Source of the DNA: Arthrobacter cheniae
GTDB lineage: Bacteria > Actinomycetota > Actinomycetes > Actinomycetales > Micrococcaceae
NCBI RefSeq assembly: GCF_003602275.1
Contig: NZ_QZVT01000001.1
Location: 216,567 to 280,566 of the forward strand
Length of the DNA: 64,000 nt
Direction: 5' to 3'
Shown piece by piece: positions 52,411 through 61,502 of the stretch. Each line of letters opens with the position of its first letter. Within the stretch, counting starts at the first letter, position 1. Under the pieces are notes generated by a model. The model did not search any database, was not told the origin of the DNA, and worked only from the letters and a program-made list of their open reading frames with translations. The position numbers and the translations under genes were made by a program.

Positions 52411-53274
52411 CTAGTGCTTGCGCGTCAGCCAGTTCCAGTGAGCGAGGGTGCGCAGCCTGATCAGCAGGGCGCGCGATTGCTCAGGGCCGTACGGCAGGAT
52501 CGGGATCGCCTTCGTCACGTCGAGCGAGGCCTCGTCCATGGCGAGACGCGTCACCCGGACGGCGCTGCGCATCTTGTTCATCTGGGTGATGACCTCGGAC
52601 ACGGACACGGGCTCGCCGTGACCGGGCACGAAGACGTCGTAGAGGTCCTCGAGCGCCACCATCTTGCCGAGCGTGCGGATCCAGTCCGCGGGAAACGAGT
52701 CTTCGAACGCCGGGTCGGCACCCTCCTCCACGAGGTCACCCGTGAAGAGGACGCTGCCCGCTCCTACCAGCAGGTCGTGGTCGGTATGGCCACGGCCGAG
52801 GTGGAACAGCGTCACGGACATGTCGCCGAGGTCGATGTCCACGGGCGTGCCCTCCACGAGGCGGTTCGCCGGAACCACGTCGGTATGCCTGCCGCCGCCC
52901 GCGCCCATGGCGGGTTCGACGGCGGCGACCAGCGTGCGCTGCTCCTCACCCGTCTCACCCTGCACCGTGCCGCAGCGCGACGTGGCCCAGAACTCCTCGA
53001 CGCCCTGGGCTGCGAAGTACCCGTTCCCGAAGAAGTGGTGGGCATGGGCGTGGGTGTTCACGACGAGCAGGGGCAGACCGGTGACGTCCCGGACGTGCGA
53101 ATAGATCTCCGCCGCTCCGATGGGCCCGGCTCCGGTATCGACGACCAGCGCTCGCTCCGTCCCGACGACGAGCCCGACATTCATCCGGAAGCCGGCTGTG
53201 CGCAGCAGGTAGATGCCCGGCGCGAGCTCACGCCAGGGGCTGCGGGTCGCGGCGCTGGGGGCGTCGTCGGTCAT
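52411..53274 (-). CDS. metallo-beta-lactamase-fold hydrolase with altered metal site
   Basis: Protein of 287 residues of the MBL superfamily. Metal ligands seen are His75, His77 and His80 in NTHAHAHHFFGN, His163 in GRGHTDHD, Asp180 in LFTGDLV and His219 in VPGHGEP. The usual HxHxDH motif reads HAHAHH, so the site-2 Asp is His79. A one-metal or shifted two-metal centre is possible. GAAAGG precedes the ATG. Related proteins include quinoprotein-relay hydrolases; substrate unknown. Confidence 0.85.
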   Translation of the reverse strand: MTDDAPSAATRSPWRELAPGIYLLRTAGFRMNVGLVVGTERALVVDTGAGPIGAAEIYSHVRDVTGLPLLVVNTHAHAHHFFGNGYFAAQGVEEFWATSRCGTVQGETGEEQRTLVAAVEPAMGAGGGRHTDVVPANRLVEGTPVDIDLGDMSVTLFHLGRGHTDHDLLVGAGSVLFTGDLVEEGADPAFEDSFPADWIRTLGKMVALEDLYDVFVPGHGEPVSVSEVITQMNKMRSAVRVTRLAMDEASLDVTKAIPILPYGPEQSRALLIRLRTLAHWNWLTRKH

Positions 53275-53359
53275 GGGGTCCTTTCGGTAACGGCAGGACT
53301 CCCAGTGTAGGTGGGCACGCGGTCAGGGCAGGATGTGCTGCCTAGCCCCCGGACGCCAC

Positions 53360-53707
53360 CTAGGCGGGCTGGTTCTGGGGCGGGAGGACCGCGATGATCG
53401 GGTGGTCGAAGCCCGTGTTGCCGACCTTCGCCGCTCCGCCGGGTGATCCGAGGGCCGGGCCGGTGGGGGCGGGCACGTCGAAGAACTCCACATTGGCCTT
53501 GTAGTACTCGGCCCACTGCTCGGGGGTGTCGTCCTCGTAGTAGATCGCCTCGACCGGGCACACGGGCTCGCACGCCCCGCAGTCCACGCACTCATCGGGG
53601 TGGATGTAGAGCGACCGTTCGCCCTCGTAGATGCAGTCGACAGGGCACTCCTCGATACAGGCCTTGTCCTTGACATCCACGCACGGCTGCGCAATTACGT
53701 AGGTCAC
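53360..53707 (-). CDS. fdxA: 7Fe ferredoxin
   Basis: Small electron carrier of 115 residues. Cys9, Cys17, Cys21 and Cys25, then Cys40, Cys43, Cys46 and Cys50, give the ligands for one 3Fe-4S and one 4Fe-4S cluster; the C-x7-C spacing marks the 3Fe site. The C-terminal tail of about 55 residues is typical of actinobacterial FdxA. GTG start. Divergent from the sulfite reductase gene, and a plausible electron donor to it together with the FprA reductase. Confidence 0.93.
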   Translation of the reverse strand: MTYVIAQPCVDVKDKACIEECPVDCIYEGERSLYIHPDECVDCGACEPVCPVEAIYYEDDTPEQWAEYYKANVEFFDVPAPTGPALGSPGGAAKVGNTGFDHPIIAVLPPQNQPA

Positions 53708-53815
53708 GTCCGATGCCCTTCCTCGAGCGTTGCGGGCCGGGCATCGACGTTCGCCAGCCGGTACTGAACACCAGCGTACGCATCACTGGTGGGGGTTCAT
53801 CGAGGGAGGCTTCCC

Positions 53816-53878
53816 GTGGCGTCCCATGACGTGGTGCGTCGGCGTGTTACGTCGTGCGGCCCCCGGTGAAGGGCCGGG
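53816..53878 (+). promoter_or_regulatory. candidate cysteine leader peptide and attenuator upstream of sir
   Basis: GGAGG lies 6 bases before GTG 53816, opening a 17-codon frame (MASHDVVRRRVTSCGPR, stop 53867-53869) with a single Cys codon at 53855-53857. Two alternative hairpins overlap its end: CGGCCC (53857-53862) with GGGCCG (53871-53876), and CCCGG (53862-53866) with CCGGG (53874-53878). A stalled ribosome at Cys would change which forms. Mycobacterial sulfur genes are known to carry Cys-rich leaders. The remaining 53708-53923 shows no clear promoter. Confidence 0.5.
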
Positions 53879-53923
53879 ACACCCAACTCCTGAGCAGGGT
53901 CTGCGTCCCCGTACTGTCCCTGT

Positions 53924-55651
53924 ATGACGAGTTCAACAGCAGCCGCTACGAACACACAGGGCCGGTCCGGTGCAACCAGACCGGGCAGACCCCACGGTCA
54001 GTGGAGGGTCGACGGAACCGCCCCCCTGAACGCGAATGAGGCGTGGAAACAGGAGGACGGCGGCCTGAATGTGCGGGAACGCATCGAGCAGGTGTACTCG
54101 AAACGGGGCTTCGACTCGATCGAGAAGACCGACCTCCACGGGCGCTTCCGCTGGTGGGGTCTGTACACCCAGCGGAGACCGGGCATCGACGGCGGGAAGA
54201 CTGCAACCCTTGAACCTCACGAGCTCGAGGACAAGTACTTCATGTTGCGGGTGCGTATCGACGGCGGCTCCCTCACGACTCATCAGTTACGCGTCATCGG
54301 CGAGATCTCCACGGACTTCGGACGGGGAACAGCTGACCTGACCGATCGCCAGAACATCCAGCTGCACTGGATCCGCGTCGAGGATGTGCCGGAGATCTGG
54401 CGCCGCCTGGAGGACGCCGGTCTTTCGACCACCGAGGCCTGCGGTGACGTACCCCGGGTCATCCTCGGTTCGCCAGTCGCCGGTATCGCCGCCGATGAGA
54501 TCATCGATCCCACCCCCGCTATCGAAGAACTGGCGAAGCGCTTCATCGGGGACCCGGAACTGGCCAACCTCCCCCGGAAGTTCAAGACGGCGATCACGGG
54601 CCATCCCAGCCAGGACGTGGTGCACGAGATCAACGACGTCGCCTTCGTGGGGATGGTCCATCCAGAACTCGGACCGGGCTACGACCTCTGGGTCGGAGGC
54701 GCCCTCTCCGTCACGCCCCGGCTGGCGGAGCGCCTCGGCGCGTTCGTCCAGCCCCATCAGGTTGCCGACGTCTGGGTAGGCATCACCAAGATCTTCCGTG
54801 ACTACGGCTACCGCAGGCTGAGGACCAAGGCGAGACTCAAGTTCCTGCTGGCTGACTGGGGTACGGACAGGTTCCGCGACGTCCTCGAGGAGGAGTACCT
54901 CGGGTATCGGCTGACCGACGGACCACCGGCCGCGAAGCCCTCGACGCCCGGTGACCACGTCGGAATTCATCGGCAGAAGGACGGACGGTACTTCATCGGG
55001 GTATCGCCGGTCGTCGGACGGGTCTCCGGTGCCACCCTCACCTCACTCGCGGCGTTGCTCGAGGACCATGGGTCGGGGCGGCTCCGCACGACCCCCCACC
55101 AGAAGCTGGTCCTCCTCGATGTCCCCGAGCATCAACTCGACTCCCTGGTTGATGGCCTGGAAGCCCTGGGCCTCACCCCGAAGCCGTCGGTGTTCCGGCG
55201 TTCCTCCATCGCCTGCACGGGGATCGAGTTCTGCAAGCTGGCCATCGTGGAAACCAAGATCACAGCAGCGACAGCGGTGGCCGAGCTCGAGACGCGGCTC
55301 GCGGACCTCGCCGAATCCGGGGTGCTGCCGGAGCGGCTCTCCCTCCACGTGAACGGGTGCCCCAATTCCTGTGCCCGCATCCAGACGGCGGACATCGGGC
55401 TGAAGGGTCAACTACTACCCGACGGCGACGGCGGCCAGTCTCCTGGTTTCCAGGTCCACCTCGGCGGCGGTCTGGCCTCCCTGGATCGTGAGGAAGCCGG
55501 TCTGGGACGCACTGTCCGCGGCCTCAAAGTCACCGCCGATGATCTTCCCGAGTACGTGGAACGGCTGGTGCGCCGTTTCGTCGCCGACCGGCACCTGTCC
55601 GAGACATTTGCGGAGTGGACGCACCGCGCCGACGAAGGAGCACTGCTATGA
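53924..55651 (+). CDS. sir: ferredoxin-dependent sulfite reductase
   Basis: Siroheme/4Fe-4S enzyme of 575 residues reducing sulfite to sulfide with six electrons from ferredoxin. Cluster ligands are Cys431 and Cys437 (ACTGIEFCKLA) and Cys479 and Cys483 (NGCPNSCARIQ). Tyr81 (WWGLYTQR) and Cys173 (TEACGDV) have the same 92-residue spacing as the covalently linked Tyr69 and Cys161 of M. tuberculosis SirA/NirA, favouring sulfite over nitrite. ATG 53924 has no clear Shine-Dalgarno. Heads the sulfur operon; overlaps cysH by 4 bases. Confidence 0.93.
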   Translation: MTSSTAAATNTQGRSGATRPGRPHGQWRVDGTAPLNANEAWKQEDGGLNVRERIEQVYSKRGFDSIEKTDLHGRFRWWGLYTQRRPGIDGGKTATLEPHELEDKYFMLRVRIDGGSLTTHQLRVIGEISTDFGRGTADLTDRQNIQLHWIRVEDVPEIWRRLEDAGLSTTEACGDVPRVILGSPVAGIAADEIIDPTPAIEELAKRFIGDPELANLPRKFKTAITGHPSQDVVHEINDVAFVGMVHPELGPGYDLWVGGALSVTPRLAERLGAFVQPHQVADVWVGITKIFRDYGYRRLRTKARLKFLLADWGTDRFRDVLEEEYLGYRLTDGPPAAKPSTPGDHVGIHRQKDGRYFIGVSPVVGRVSGATLTSLAALLEDHGSGRLRTTPHQKLVLLDVPEHQLDSLVDGLEALGLTPKPSVFRRSSIACTGIEFCKLAIVETKITAATAVAELETRLADLAESGVLPERLSLHVNGCPNSCARIQTADIGLKGQLLPDGDGGQSPGFQVHLGGGLASLDREEAGLGRTVRGLKVTADDLPEYVERLVRRFVADRHLSETFAEWTHRADEGALL

Positions 55652-56358
55652 CAGGGAGACTGCGCACCAGCGAGGCGCTGCAGGCGCTCGCCGGACGGGG
55701 CAATGAGGAGCTCGGCTGGGACTCATCGTCCGCCGACGTCGTGGCCTGGGTGGCGCGGGAATTTCCCGTGCGGGCCGTGGCAGTGGCCAGTTCCATGGCC
55801 GACGCCGTACTGCCCCACCTCGTCTCCCAGCAGCTTCCCGGCGTCGACGTCCTGTTTCTCGAGACGGGCTACCACTTCCCCGAGACCATTGCCACGCGCA
55901 ACGAAGTGGCGGCAACCTTCGACATCAACCTGGTGGATGTCCTGCCGGCACTGACCGTGGAGGAGCAGGACCGTACGTCAGGCAAAGATCTGTTCGCGAC
56001 CGATCCGGCCCAGTGCTGTGCACTGCGGAAAATGAGTCCCCTGAAAAGCGCGCTGGCGGGCTACGAGGTCTGGTTCACCGGGGTACGCCGCGACGAGGCT
56101 CCCACGCGCACCAAGACTCCCTTGGTGACGTGGGATCCGCTCCATGACCTCGTGAAGGTGAACCCGTTGGCCGCCTGGACCTTCGATGCGCTCCTCGACT
56201 ACGCCCAGCTGCATCGGGTCCCCGTCAACCTGCTGCTGTCCAACGGCTACCCCTCGATCGGCTGCCATCCCTGCACGCGACCCGTTGCCCCGGGAGAAGA
56301 CCCGCGAGCCGGCCGCTGGGCCGGCCTCGCCAAGACAGAATGCGGGATACACCAGTGA
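55648..56358 (+). CDS. cysH: APS reductase (assimilatory, Fe-S type)
   Basis: Reductase of 236 residues converting adenylyl-sulfate to sulfite. Cys123-Cys124 (QCCALRK) and Cys206/Cys209 (GCHPCTR) are the four ligands of the 4Fe-4S cluster found in APS reductases and absent in PAPS-only enzymes; Cys232 in TECGIHQ is the catalytic thiol. VASSMADAVLPH is the modified PP-loop. With no cysC kinase in the operon, the direct APS route is well supported. Overlaps both neighbours by 4 bases. Confidence 0.94.
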   Translation: MTGRLRTSEALQALAGRGNEELGWDSSSADVVAWVAREFPVRAVAVASSMADAVLPHLVSQQLPGVDVLFLETGYHFPETIATRNEVAATFDINLVDVLPALTVEEQDRTSGKDLFATDPAQCCALRKMSPLKSALAGYEVWFTGVRRDEAPTRTKTPLVTWDPLHDLVKVNPLAAWTFDALLDYAQLHRVPVNLLLSNGYPSIGCHPCTRPVAPGEDPRAGRWAGLAKTECGIHQ

Positions 56359-57269
56359 GCACCTATACCGGGAACCGCGTCCTTTCCAGCCTCGATGCCC
56401 TCGAATCCGAAGCGATCCACATCCTGCGCGAGGTATTCGCCGAATTCGAGCGACCCGCGCTGCTGTTCAGCGGGGGGAAGGATTCGGTGGTGATGCTGCA
56501 CCTCGCGGCGAAGGCATTCTGGCCCGGGCGGGTCCCCTTCCCCGTGCTCCACATCGACACCGGGCACAACTTCCCCGAGGTCCTCGACTTCCGCGACGAC
56601 ACCGTGGAGCGGCTGGGGCTCCGCCTCGTCGTGGGATCGGTGCAGGACTATATCGACGACGGGCGGCTCGCCGAGCGGGCGGACGGCACGCGGAATCCGC
56701 TGCAGACCCAGCCGCTGCTCGATGCCATCAGAACCAACCGCTTCGACGCGGTCTTCGGTGGAGGCCGCCGCGACGAGGACAAGGCACGGGCCAAGGAGCG
56801 CATCCTCTCGCTGCGTGACGAGTTCGGCCAATGGGATCCCCGGAACCAGCGCCCGGAACTCTGGAAGCTCTACAACGGGCGGCACACCGTCGGCCAGCAT
56901 GTGAGGGCCTTTCCCATCTCCAACTGGACCGAGCTCGACATCTGGCGGTATATCGAACGCGAGGGCATCACCCTGCCTCCCCTGTACTACGCGCATCCCC
57001 GCGAAGTCTTCCGGCGCGACGGGATGTGGCGCGCCGTGGGAGAAGTATCCCAGCCTGCGCCTGGCGAGCAGGTGCAGGTCCGGACCGTCCGCTACCGCAC
57101 CGTCGGCGACATGTCCTGCACCGGTGCCGTCGAATCCGATGCGGCCTCCGCTGCCGCAGTGGTCCGTGAAGTGGCGCTCAGCACCATCACCGAACGCGGC
57201 GCCACCCGTGCCGACGACCGCATTTCCGAAGCCGCCATGGAGGACCGAAAGAAAGACGGGTACTTCTGA
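56355..57269 (+). CDS. cysD: sulfate adenylyltransferase subunit 2
   Basis: Catalytic ATP-sulfurylase subunit, 304 residues from GTG 56355 (GTGA overlap with cysH). The PP-loop SGGKDSVVMLHL, DTGHNFPEVLDFRD, FGGGRRDEDKARAKERI and DIWRYIEREGI define CysD. An ATG at 56340 is an alternative start. Makes APS from sulfate and ATP, driven by the CysN GTPase. One-base overlap with cysN. Confidence 0.95.
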   Translation: MSTYTGNRVLSSLDALESEAIHILREVFAEFERPALLFSGGKDSVVMLHLAAKAFWPGRVPFPVLHIDTGHNFPEVLDFRDDTVERLGLRLVVGSVQDYIDDGRLAERADGTRNPLQTQPLLDAIRTNRFDAVFGGGRRDEDKARAKERILSLRDEFGQWDPRNQRPELWKLYNGRHTVGQHVRAFPISNWTELDIWRYIEREGITLPPLYYAHPREVFRRDGMWRAVGEVSQPAPGEQVQVRTVRYRTVGDMSCTGAVESDAASAAAVVREVALSTITERGATRADDRISEAAMEDRKKDGYF

Positions 57270-58657
57270 TGACCACCCTGACCGACAACGGCACGGCACT
57301 TTCCACCGCATCCCTTTTCCGCTTCGCTACGGCAGGCTCGGTCGACGACGGGAAGTCGACGCTGGTCGGACGGCTGCTGCATGACAGCAAATCGGTCCTG
57401 GCCGACCAGCTCGACGCCATCGAGCGTACTTCCGCCGAACGTGGTTTCGGTGGCGCCCCGGTCGGCGGGGTGCAGCAGCTCGACCTCGCCCTGCTCACGG
57501 ACGGACTGCGCGCCGAGCGCGAGCAGGGCATCACTATCGATGTCGCCTACAGGTACTTCGCGACGGCGAACCGCTCCTTCATCCTCGCGGACTGCCCCGG
57601 GCACGTGCAGTACACCAGGAACACGGTGACCGGTGCCTCCACCGCGGACGCCGTCGTCGTGCTCATCGATGTACGCAAGGGCGTCCTCGAACAAACCCGC
57701 CGGCATCTCGCCGTGGCGCGGCTCCTGCGCGTGCCCAACCTCATCGCCGCCGTCAACAAGATCGACCTCGTGGACTACAGCGAGGCCCGGTTCCGCAGCG
57801 TGGAGGCGGGGTTGCAGCTCGCGGCCGCCGACCTGGGAGAGACGAATCTGACGGTGGTGCCCGTCTCGGCCCTGGTGGGGGACAACATCGTCGGTCGCTC
57901 GGAGCGCACACCCTGGTACGGCGGCCCGTCCCTCCTCGAGATCCTGGAGGAGCTGCCCGCACTGGCCGACCTCGAGACGGGCAGCGAGTCCTTCCGCTTC
58001 CCCGTGCAGACCGTCCTCCGCCCCCAGGGCGCCCTCGCACCGGGACTCGACCCCGCGACGTACCGCGATTACCGCGGCTATGCCGGGCAGATCGTCGCAG
58101 GCACCGTCCGCGTGGGCGACACCCTTACAGTGCTTCCGGGACAGCGGAGCACCGTGGTGTCAGGGATCGACATGGCCGGTGAGCACCTTGACGAAGCCTT
58201 CGCACCCCAGTCCGTGGTCCTCCGGCTCAGGGAGGATCTCGACATCTCGCGCGGCGATCTGCTGGCCGCTCCCGGTACGAGCGGGAAGAGCAGCCAGGAC
58301 ATCCAGGGTTCGCTGTGCTGGCTCTCGCCCGGAACCCTCCACCCCGGCGCCGGGGTGCTCATCAAACACAGCAGCTCGACGGTGCGGGGAATCGTGCAGG
58401 ACATCCTCGGGCGGCTGGATCTCACCACATTCACCGAGCAACCGGCCTCCCGGCTCGACCTCAACGACATCGGTACCGTGCGCCTCCGGGTCGCCTCACC
58501 GCTGCCGGTCGACTCCTACGCCGAATCGCGTCATACCGGCTCATTCCTCGTGATCGACCCGGCGAACGGAAACACCCTGGCCGCAGGAATGGTCACCGGG
58601 CCAGGGCCCGCGACCACGGGCGATACCGGTTCCTCGAAGGAACCCGATGCCTCCTGA
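57269..58657 (+). CDS. cysN: sulfate adenylyltransferase subunit 1 (GTPase)
   Basis: EF-Tu-like GTPase of 462 residues that energises ATP sulfurylase. G1 is GSVDDGKSTLVGRLL, switch II is DCPGHVQYTRN, G4 is NKIDLVDY. DGLRAEREQGITIDVAYRYF is the switch I block. It lacks a fused CysC kinase domain, fitting an APS-reducing pathway. Last 10 residues overlap the next gene by 11 bases. Confidence 0.95.
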   Translation: MTTLTDNGTALSTASLFRFATAGSVDDGKSTLVGRLLHDSKSVLADQLDAIERTSAERGFGGAPVGGVQQLDLALLTDGLRAEREQGITIDVAYRYFATANRSFILADCPGHVQYTRNTVTGASTADAVVVLIDVRKGVLEQTRRHLAVARLLRVPNLIAAVNKIDLVDYSEARFRSVEAGLQLAAADLGETNLTVVPVSALVGDNIVGRSERTPWYGGPSLLEILEELPALADLETGSESFRFPVQTVLRPQGALAPGLDPATYRDYRGYAGQIVAGTVRVGDTLTVLPGQRSTVVSGIDMAGEHLDEAFAPQSVVLRLREDLDISRGDLLAAPGTSGKSSQDIQGSLCWLSPGTLHPGAGVLIKHSSSTVRGIVQDILGRLDLTTFTEQPASRLDLNDIGTVRLRVASPLPVDSYAESRHTGSFLVIDPANGNTLAAGMVTGPGPATTGDTGSSKEPDAS

Positions 58658-59837
58658 GATTCCCGTACCGGTCAATGAGAACCTGCCCCCACGACCGTCA
58701 GGGCGGGGCCGCGTCCTGCGGAACCGGGTCGTGGAGACGGTGCTTTCGGCATGCCTCGTCACGACGGTGGCCGCCGGCGCAGCCGTCGCCGCCTACGCCT
58801 CATCCCAGCGGGCAGCCTCCGGCGATCCCGCAGCCCAGCCGGTCTCGGAGGCGGAGGAGCTCCGGCTCGGCTACTTCGGCAACCTCACCCATGCCCCTGC
58901 CCTCGTGGGGCTCGAGACGGGCATCTTCGACGATGAGCTGGGCAGCACGAGCCTGAGCACCCATGCCTTCAACGCGGGCCCGGCGGCTATCGAGGCACTG
59001 AACGCAGGGGCCATCGACGCGACCTTCATCGGCCCGAACCCTGCCATCAACTCCTTCATCCAGAGCGAGGGCGAATCCCTACGGGTCGTGGCAGGAGCCA
59101 CGTCCGGGGGTGCGCAACTCGTGGTGCGCGCCGGTATCGACGAGCCGGAGGACCTGCGCGGTGCAACCCTCGCGACACCCCAGCTCGGTAATACGCAGGA
59201 CGTGGCGCTGCGTACCTGGCTGTCGGACAACGGTCTGACAACCGGTACCGGCAACCCCGGTGACGTTCTCATCACCCCCACCGAGAATGCCCTGTCCCTG
59301 CAGCTCTTCTCGAGCGGCGACCTCGACGGAGCATGGGTTCCTGAACCATGGGCAGCCCGGCTCGTCCTGGAGGCGGGTGGCACGGTCCTCGTGGATGAAA
59401 AGGACCTCTGGCCGGGTGGACGGTTTCCCACCACCCTGCTGGTCGTGGCCGCGGACTATCTGACCAGGCACCCCGAGCAGGTCAAAGCCCTTCTCCGGGG
59501 TGAGTTGCGCTCCGTGGAATGGCTGGCAGCGAAGACCGGGGAAGCCGGGAACACCGCTGAGGCCGCGCAGGTGCTGAACCGGGGCCTCGAGTCTGCGCAG
59601 GCCAAACCACTACCCGACGCCGTGATGGGCAGGGCTCTCAGCCACCTCGAATTCACGCAGGACCCCCTGAGCAACTCACTGGAACAGCTTCTCGCTGACG
59701 GCATAGCTGCAGGTACCGCCACGGAGTACGACATCGATGGCATCGTGGACCTGACACTCCTCAACGAGGTACGCGCGGAATCGGCACTCGCTCCGATTCC
59801 GGCGACCGCGCAGCGGGAGGGTGACGGATCCTCATGA
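58647..59837 (+). CDS. sulfonate/taurine-type ABC substrate-binding protein
   Basis: Binding protein of 396 residues of the SsuA/TauA/NrtA group. LRLGYFGNLTHAPALVGLETGIF, STHAFNAGPAAIEALNAGAIDATFIGPNPAINSF and DGAWVPEPWAARLV are family blocks. Residues 34-57 form one hydrophobic segment (VVETVLSACLVTTVAAGAAVAAY). The LSAC it holds has little hydrophobic sequence before it, so a membrane anchor is more likely than a lipoprotein. Context in a sulfate operon suggests sulfonate or sulfate-ester import. Confidence 0.87.
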   Translation: MPPEIPVPVNENLPPRPSGRGRVLRNRVVETVLSACLVTTVAAGAAVAAYASSQRAASGDPAAQPVSEAEELRLGYFGNLTHAPALVGLETGIFDDELGSTSLSTHAFNAGPAAIEALNAGAIDATFIGPNPAINSFIQSEGESLRVVAGATSGGAQLVVRAGIDEPEDLRGATLATPQLGNTQDVALRTWLSDNGLTTGTGNPGDVLITPTENALSLQLFSSGDLDGAWVPEPWAARLVLEAGGTVLVDEKDLWPGGRFPTTLLVVAADYLTRHPEQVKALLRGELRSVEWLAAKTGEAGNTAEAAQVLNRGLESAQAKPLPDAVMGRALSHLEFTQDPLSNSLEQLLADGIAAGTATEYDIDGIVDLTLLNEVRAESALAPIPATAQREGDGSS

Positions 59838-60550
59838 GTGAAGCGCCCTGCATCGCCATCAAACAATTGTCCAAACGCTTCTCGCCGCTGGGTCCCTTGG
59901 TCCTCGACTCCGTGGATCTCGACGTAGCACCGGGTGAATTCGTCACACTCCTCGGCGCATCGGGCTGTGGGAAGTCGACGATGCTCAACCTCATCGCGGG
60001 TCTCGAGCGGCCGACTTCGGGCTCCATCTCCGCACCCAAGGTCGCGTTCATGTTCCAGGACGCGTCCCTGTTCCCCTGGCTCTCCGCCCAGCGCAACGTG
60101 GAATTGGCGCTCGAACTGCGGGGGGTTCCACGGCTCCGACGAAGCATCGAGGCGGCACGCCTCCTCGACGTGGTGCACCTCACCGACGCCGCCCACAAGA
60201 AACCCCACGAGCTGTCCGGCGGCATGCGCCAGCGGGTCGCGCTGGCCCGGTCACTCGCACAGGACCGGGAAGCCCTGCTCATGGACGAACCCTTCGCGGC
60301 ACTCGATGCGATAACACGGGACCTGCTGCACGAGGAGTTGCTGCGCGTGTGGCGGGAGACGGGCCGCACCATCATCTTCATCACGCACAACGTCCGCGAG
60401 GCCGTTCTCCTTGGTCAGCGGGTGCTGCTGATGTCATCACGGCCGGGCAGGGTGGTCGGCGAATGGTCCACCACCGGCCAGGATGCGGCAGCCCTGACGA
60501 CGCACATCACCGCCGAACTTCGAAAGGAGATCCGCCGCCATGCAAGCTGA
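59834..60550 (+). CDS. sulfonate-type ABC transporter ATPase
   Basis: ATPase of 238 residues of the SsuB/TauB group. Walker A GASGCGKST, Q-loop MFQDASLFPWLS, signature LSGGMRQRVA, Walker B ALLMDEPFAALD and His switch FITHNVREA are intact. Overlaps the binding-protein gene by 4 bases and the permease by 11. Cytoplasmic partner of the next gene. Confidence 0.93.
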   Translation: MSEAPCIAIKQLSKRFSPLGPLVLDSVDLDVAPGEFVTLLGASGCGKSTMLNLIAGLERPTSGSISAPKVAFMFQDASLFPWLSAQRNVELALELRGVPRLRRSIEAARLLDVVHLTDAAHKKPHELSGGMRQRVALARSLAQDREALLMDEPFAALDAITRDLLHEELLRVWRETGRTIIFITHNVREAVLLGQRVLLMSSRPGRVVGEWSTTGQDAAALTTHITAELRKEIRRHAS

Positions 60551-61502
60551 GACGCGCACTACCGTGCCCTCCACCTCCGGAGCCCCCGTCACGGACCTGC
60601 GGGCGCAACCCCCCACCCCGATTCCGGATCCTGATCCGGGAGCACATACGGGCCGGGAACTCGACGCCGGCCTCGATGCCCTCCAGCAGCAGGCTGTTCC
60701 TCCCATCGGATGGTCCTCCCGGGTGGCCAAGGCCCTGTTGCCCCTCGCCGCGGTCGGAGCGGTGATCTACGTCTGGCAGATGTACGTCTGGCTGGTGAGG
60801 CCGCGACCCGATGTGCTCCCCGGTCCCGCCGAAGTCCTCGGAACGCTCCGCGACCTTCTCGCTGACGGGCAGGCGCAAGCGGTCATCCTGACCAGCCTGG
60901 AGCGCGGCTTCGCGGGCTTCGCCATCGCTGTCCTGATCGCCACTCCGATCGGCCTGCTGCTCGTCCAGAGCAGGTTCCTGCGGGGCGCGTTCGGCCCCAT
61001 CATCTCCGGCCTGCAGGTCTTGCCCTCGGTGGCATGGGTGCCGGCCGCCATCATCTGGTTCGGCCTGAGCGATGCCACCGTGTACTTCGTGGTCCTGATG
61101 GGTGCCGTGCCCTCCATCGTCAACGGACTGATTTCCGGCGTCGACCAGGTGCCCGACCAGTACCGCCGGGTGGGCCACGTCCTGGGAGCCGGACGGTGGG
61201 TCCTCGTGCTGAAGATCGTCCTGCCGGCGGCGCTTCCCGGGTATGTTGCCGGGCTGAAGCAGGGTTGGGCCTTCTCCTGGCGCTCGCTGATGGCCGCGGA
61301 GATCATCGCCACCGGCGGAGCCCTCGGCTTCGGTCTCGGTGGCCTGCTGGAGCAGGGCCGCGTGCTGTCCGACATGGCGGTGGTCATGGCGGCTGTCCTG
61401 ATCATCCTGTCGATCGGGGTGGTGGTGGAACTGCTCCTTTTCGGGCCGCTGGAACGCCGCCTGCTCAGGCGTCGCGGGCTCCTCGTGGCAGGTACCTCAT
61501 GA
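60540..61502 (+). CDS. sulfonate-type ABC transporter permease
   Basis: Permease of 320 residues. About 60 polar, Pro-rich residues precede the first helix. The EAA-type loop reads VGHVLGAGRWVLVLKIVLPAALPGYVAGLKQGWAFSWRSLMAAEII, as in SsuC/TauC. Six or so helices. ATG 60540 lies in the ATPase gene. Overlaps cysG by 4 bases, so import and siroheme synthesis are translated together. Confidence 0.92.
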   Translation: MQAETRTTVPSTSGAPVTDLRAQPPTPIPDPDPGAHTGRELDAGLDALQQQAVPPIGWSSRVAKALLPLAAVGAVIYVWQMYVWLVRPRPDVLPGPAEVLGTLRDLLADGQAQAVILTSLERGFAGFAIAVLIATPIGLLLVQSRFLRGAFGPIISGLQVLPSVAWVPAAIIWFGLSDATVYFVVLMGAVPSIVNGLISGVDQVPDQYRRVGHVLGAGRWVLVLKIVLPAALPGYVAGLKQGWAFSWRSLMAAEIIATGGALGFGLGGLLEQGRVLSDMAVVMAAVLIILSIGVVVELLLFGPLERRLLRRRGLLVAGTS

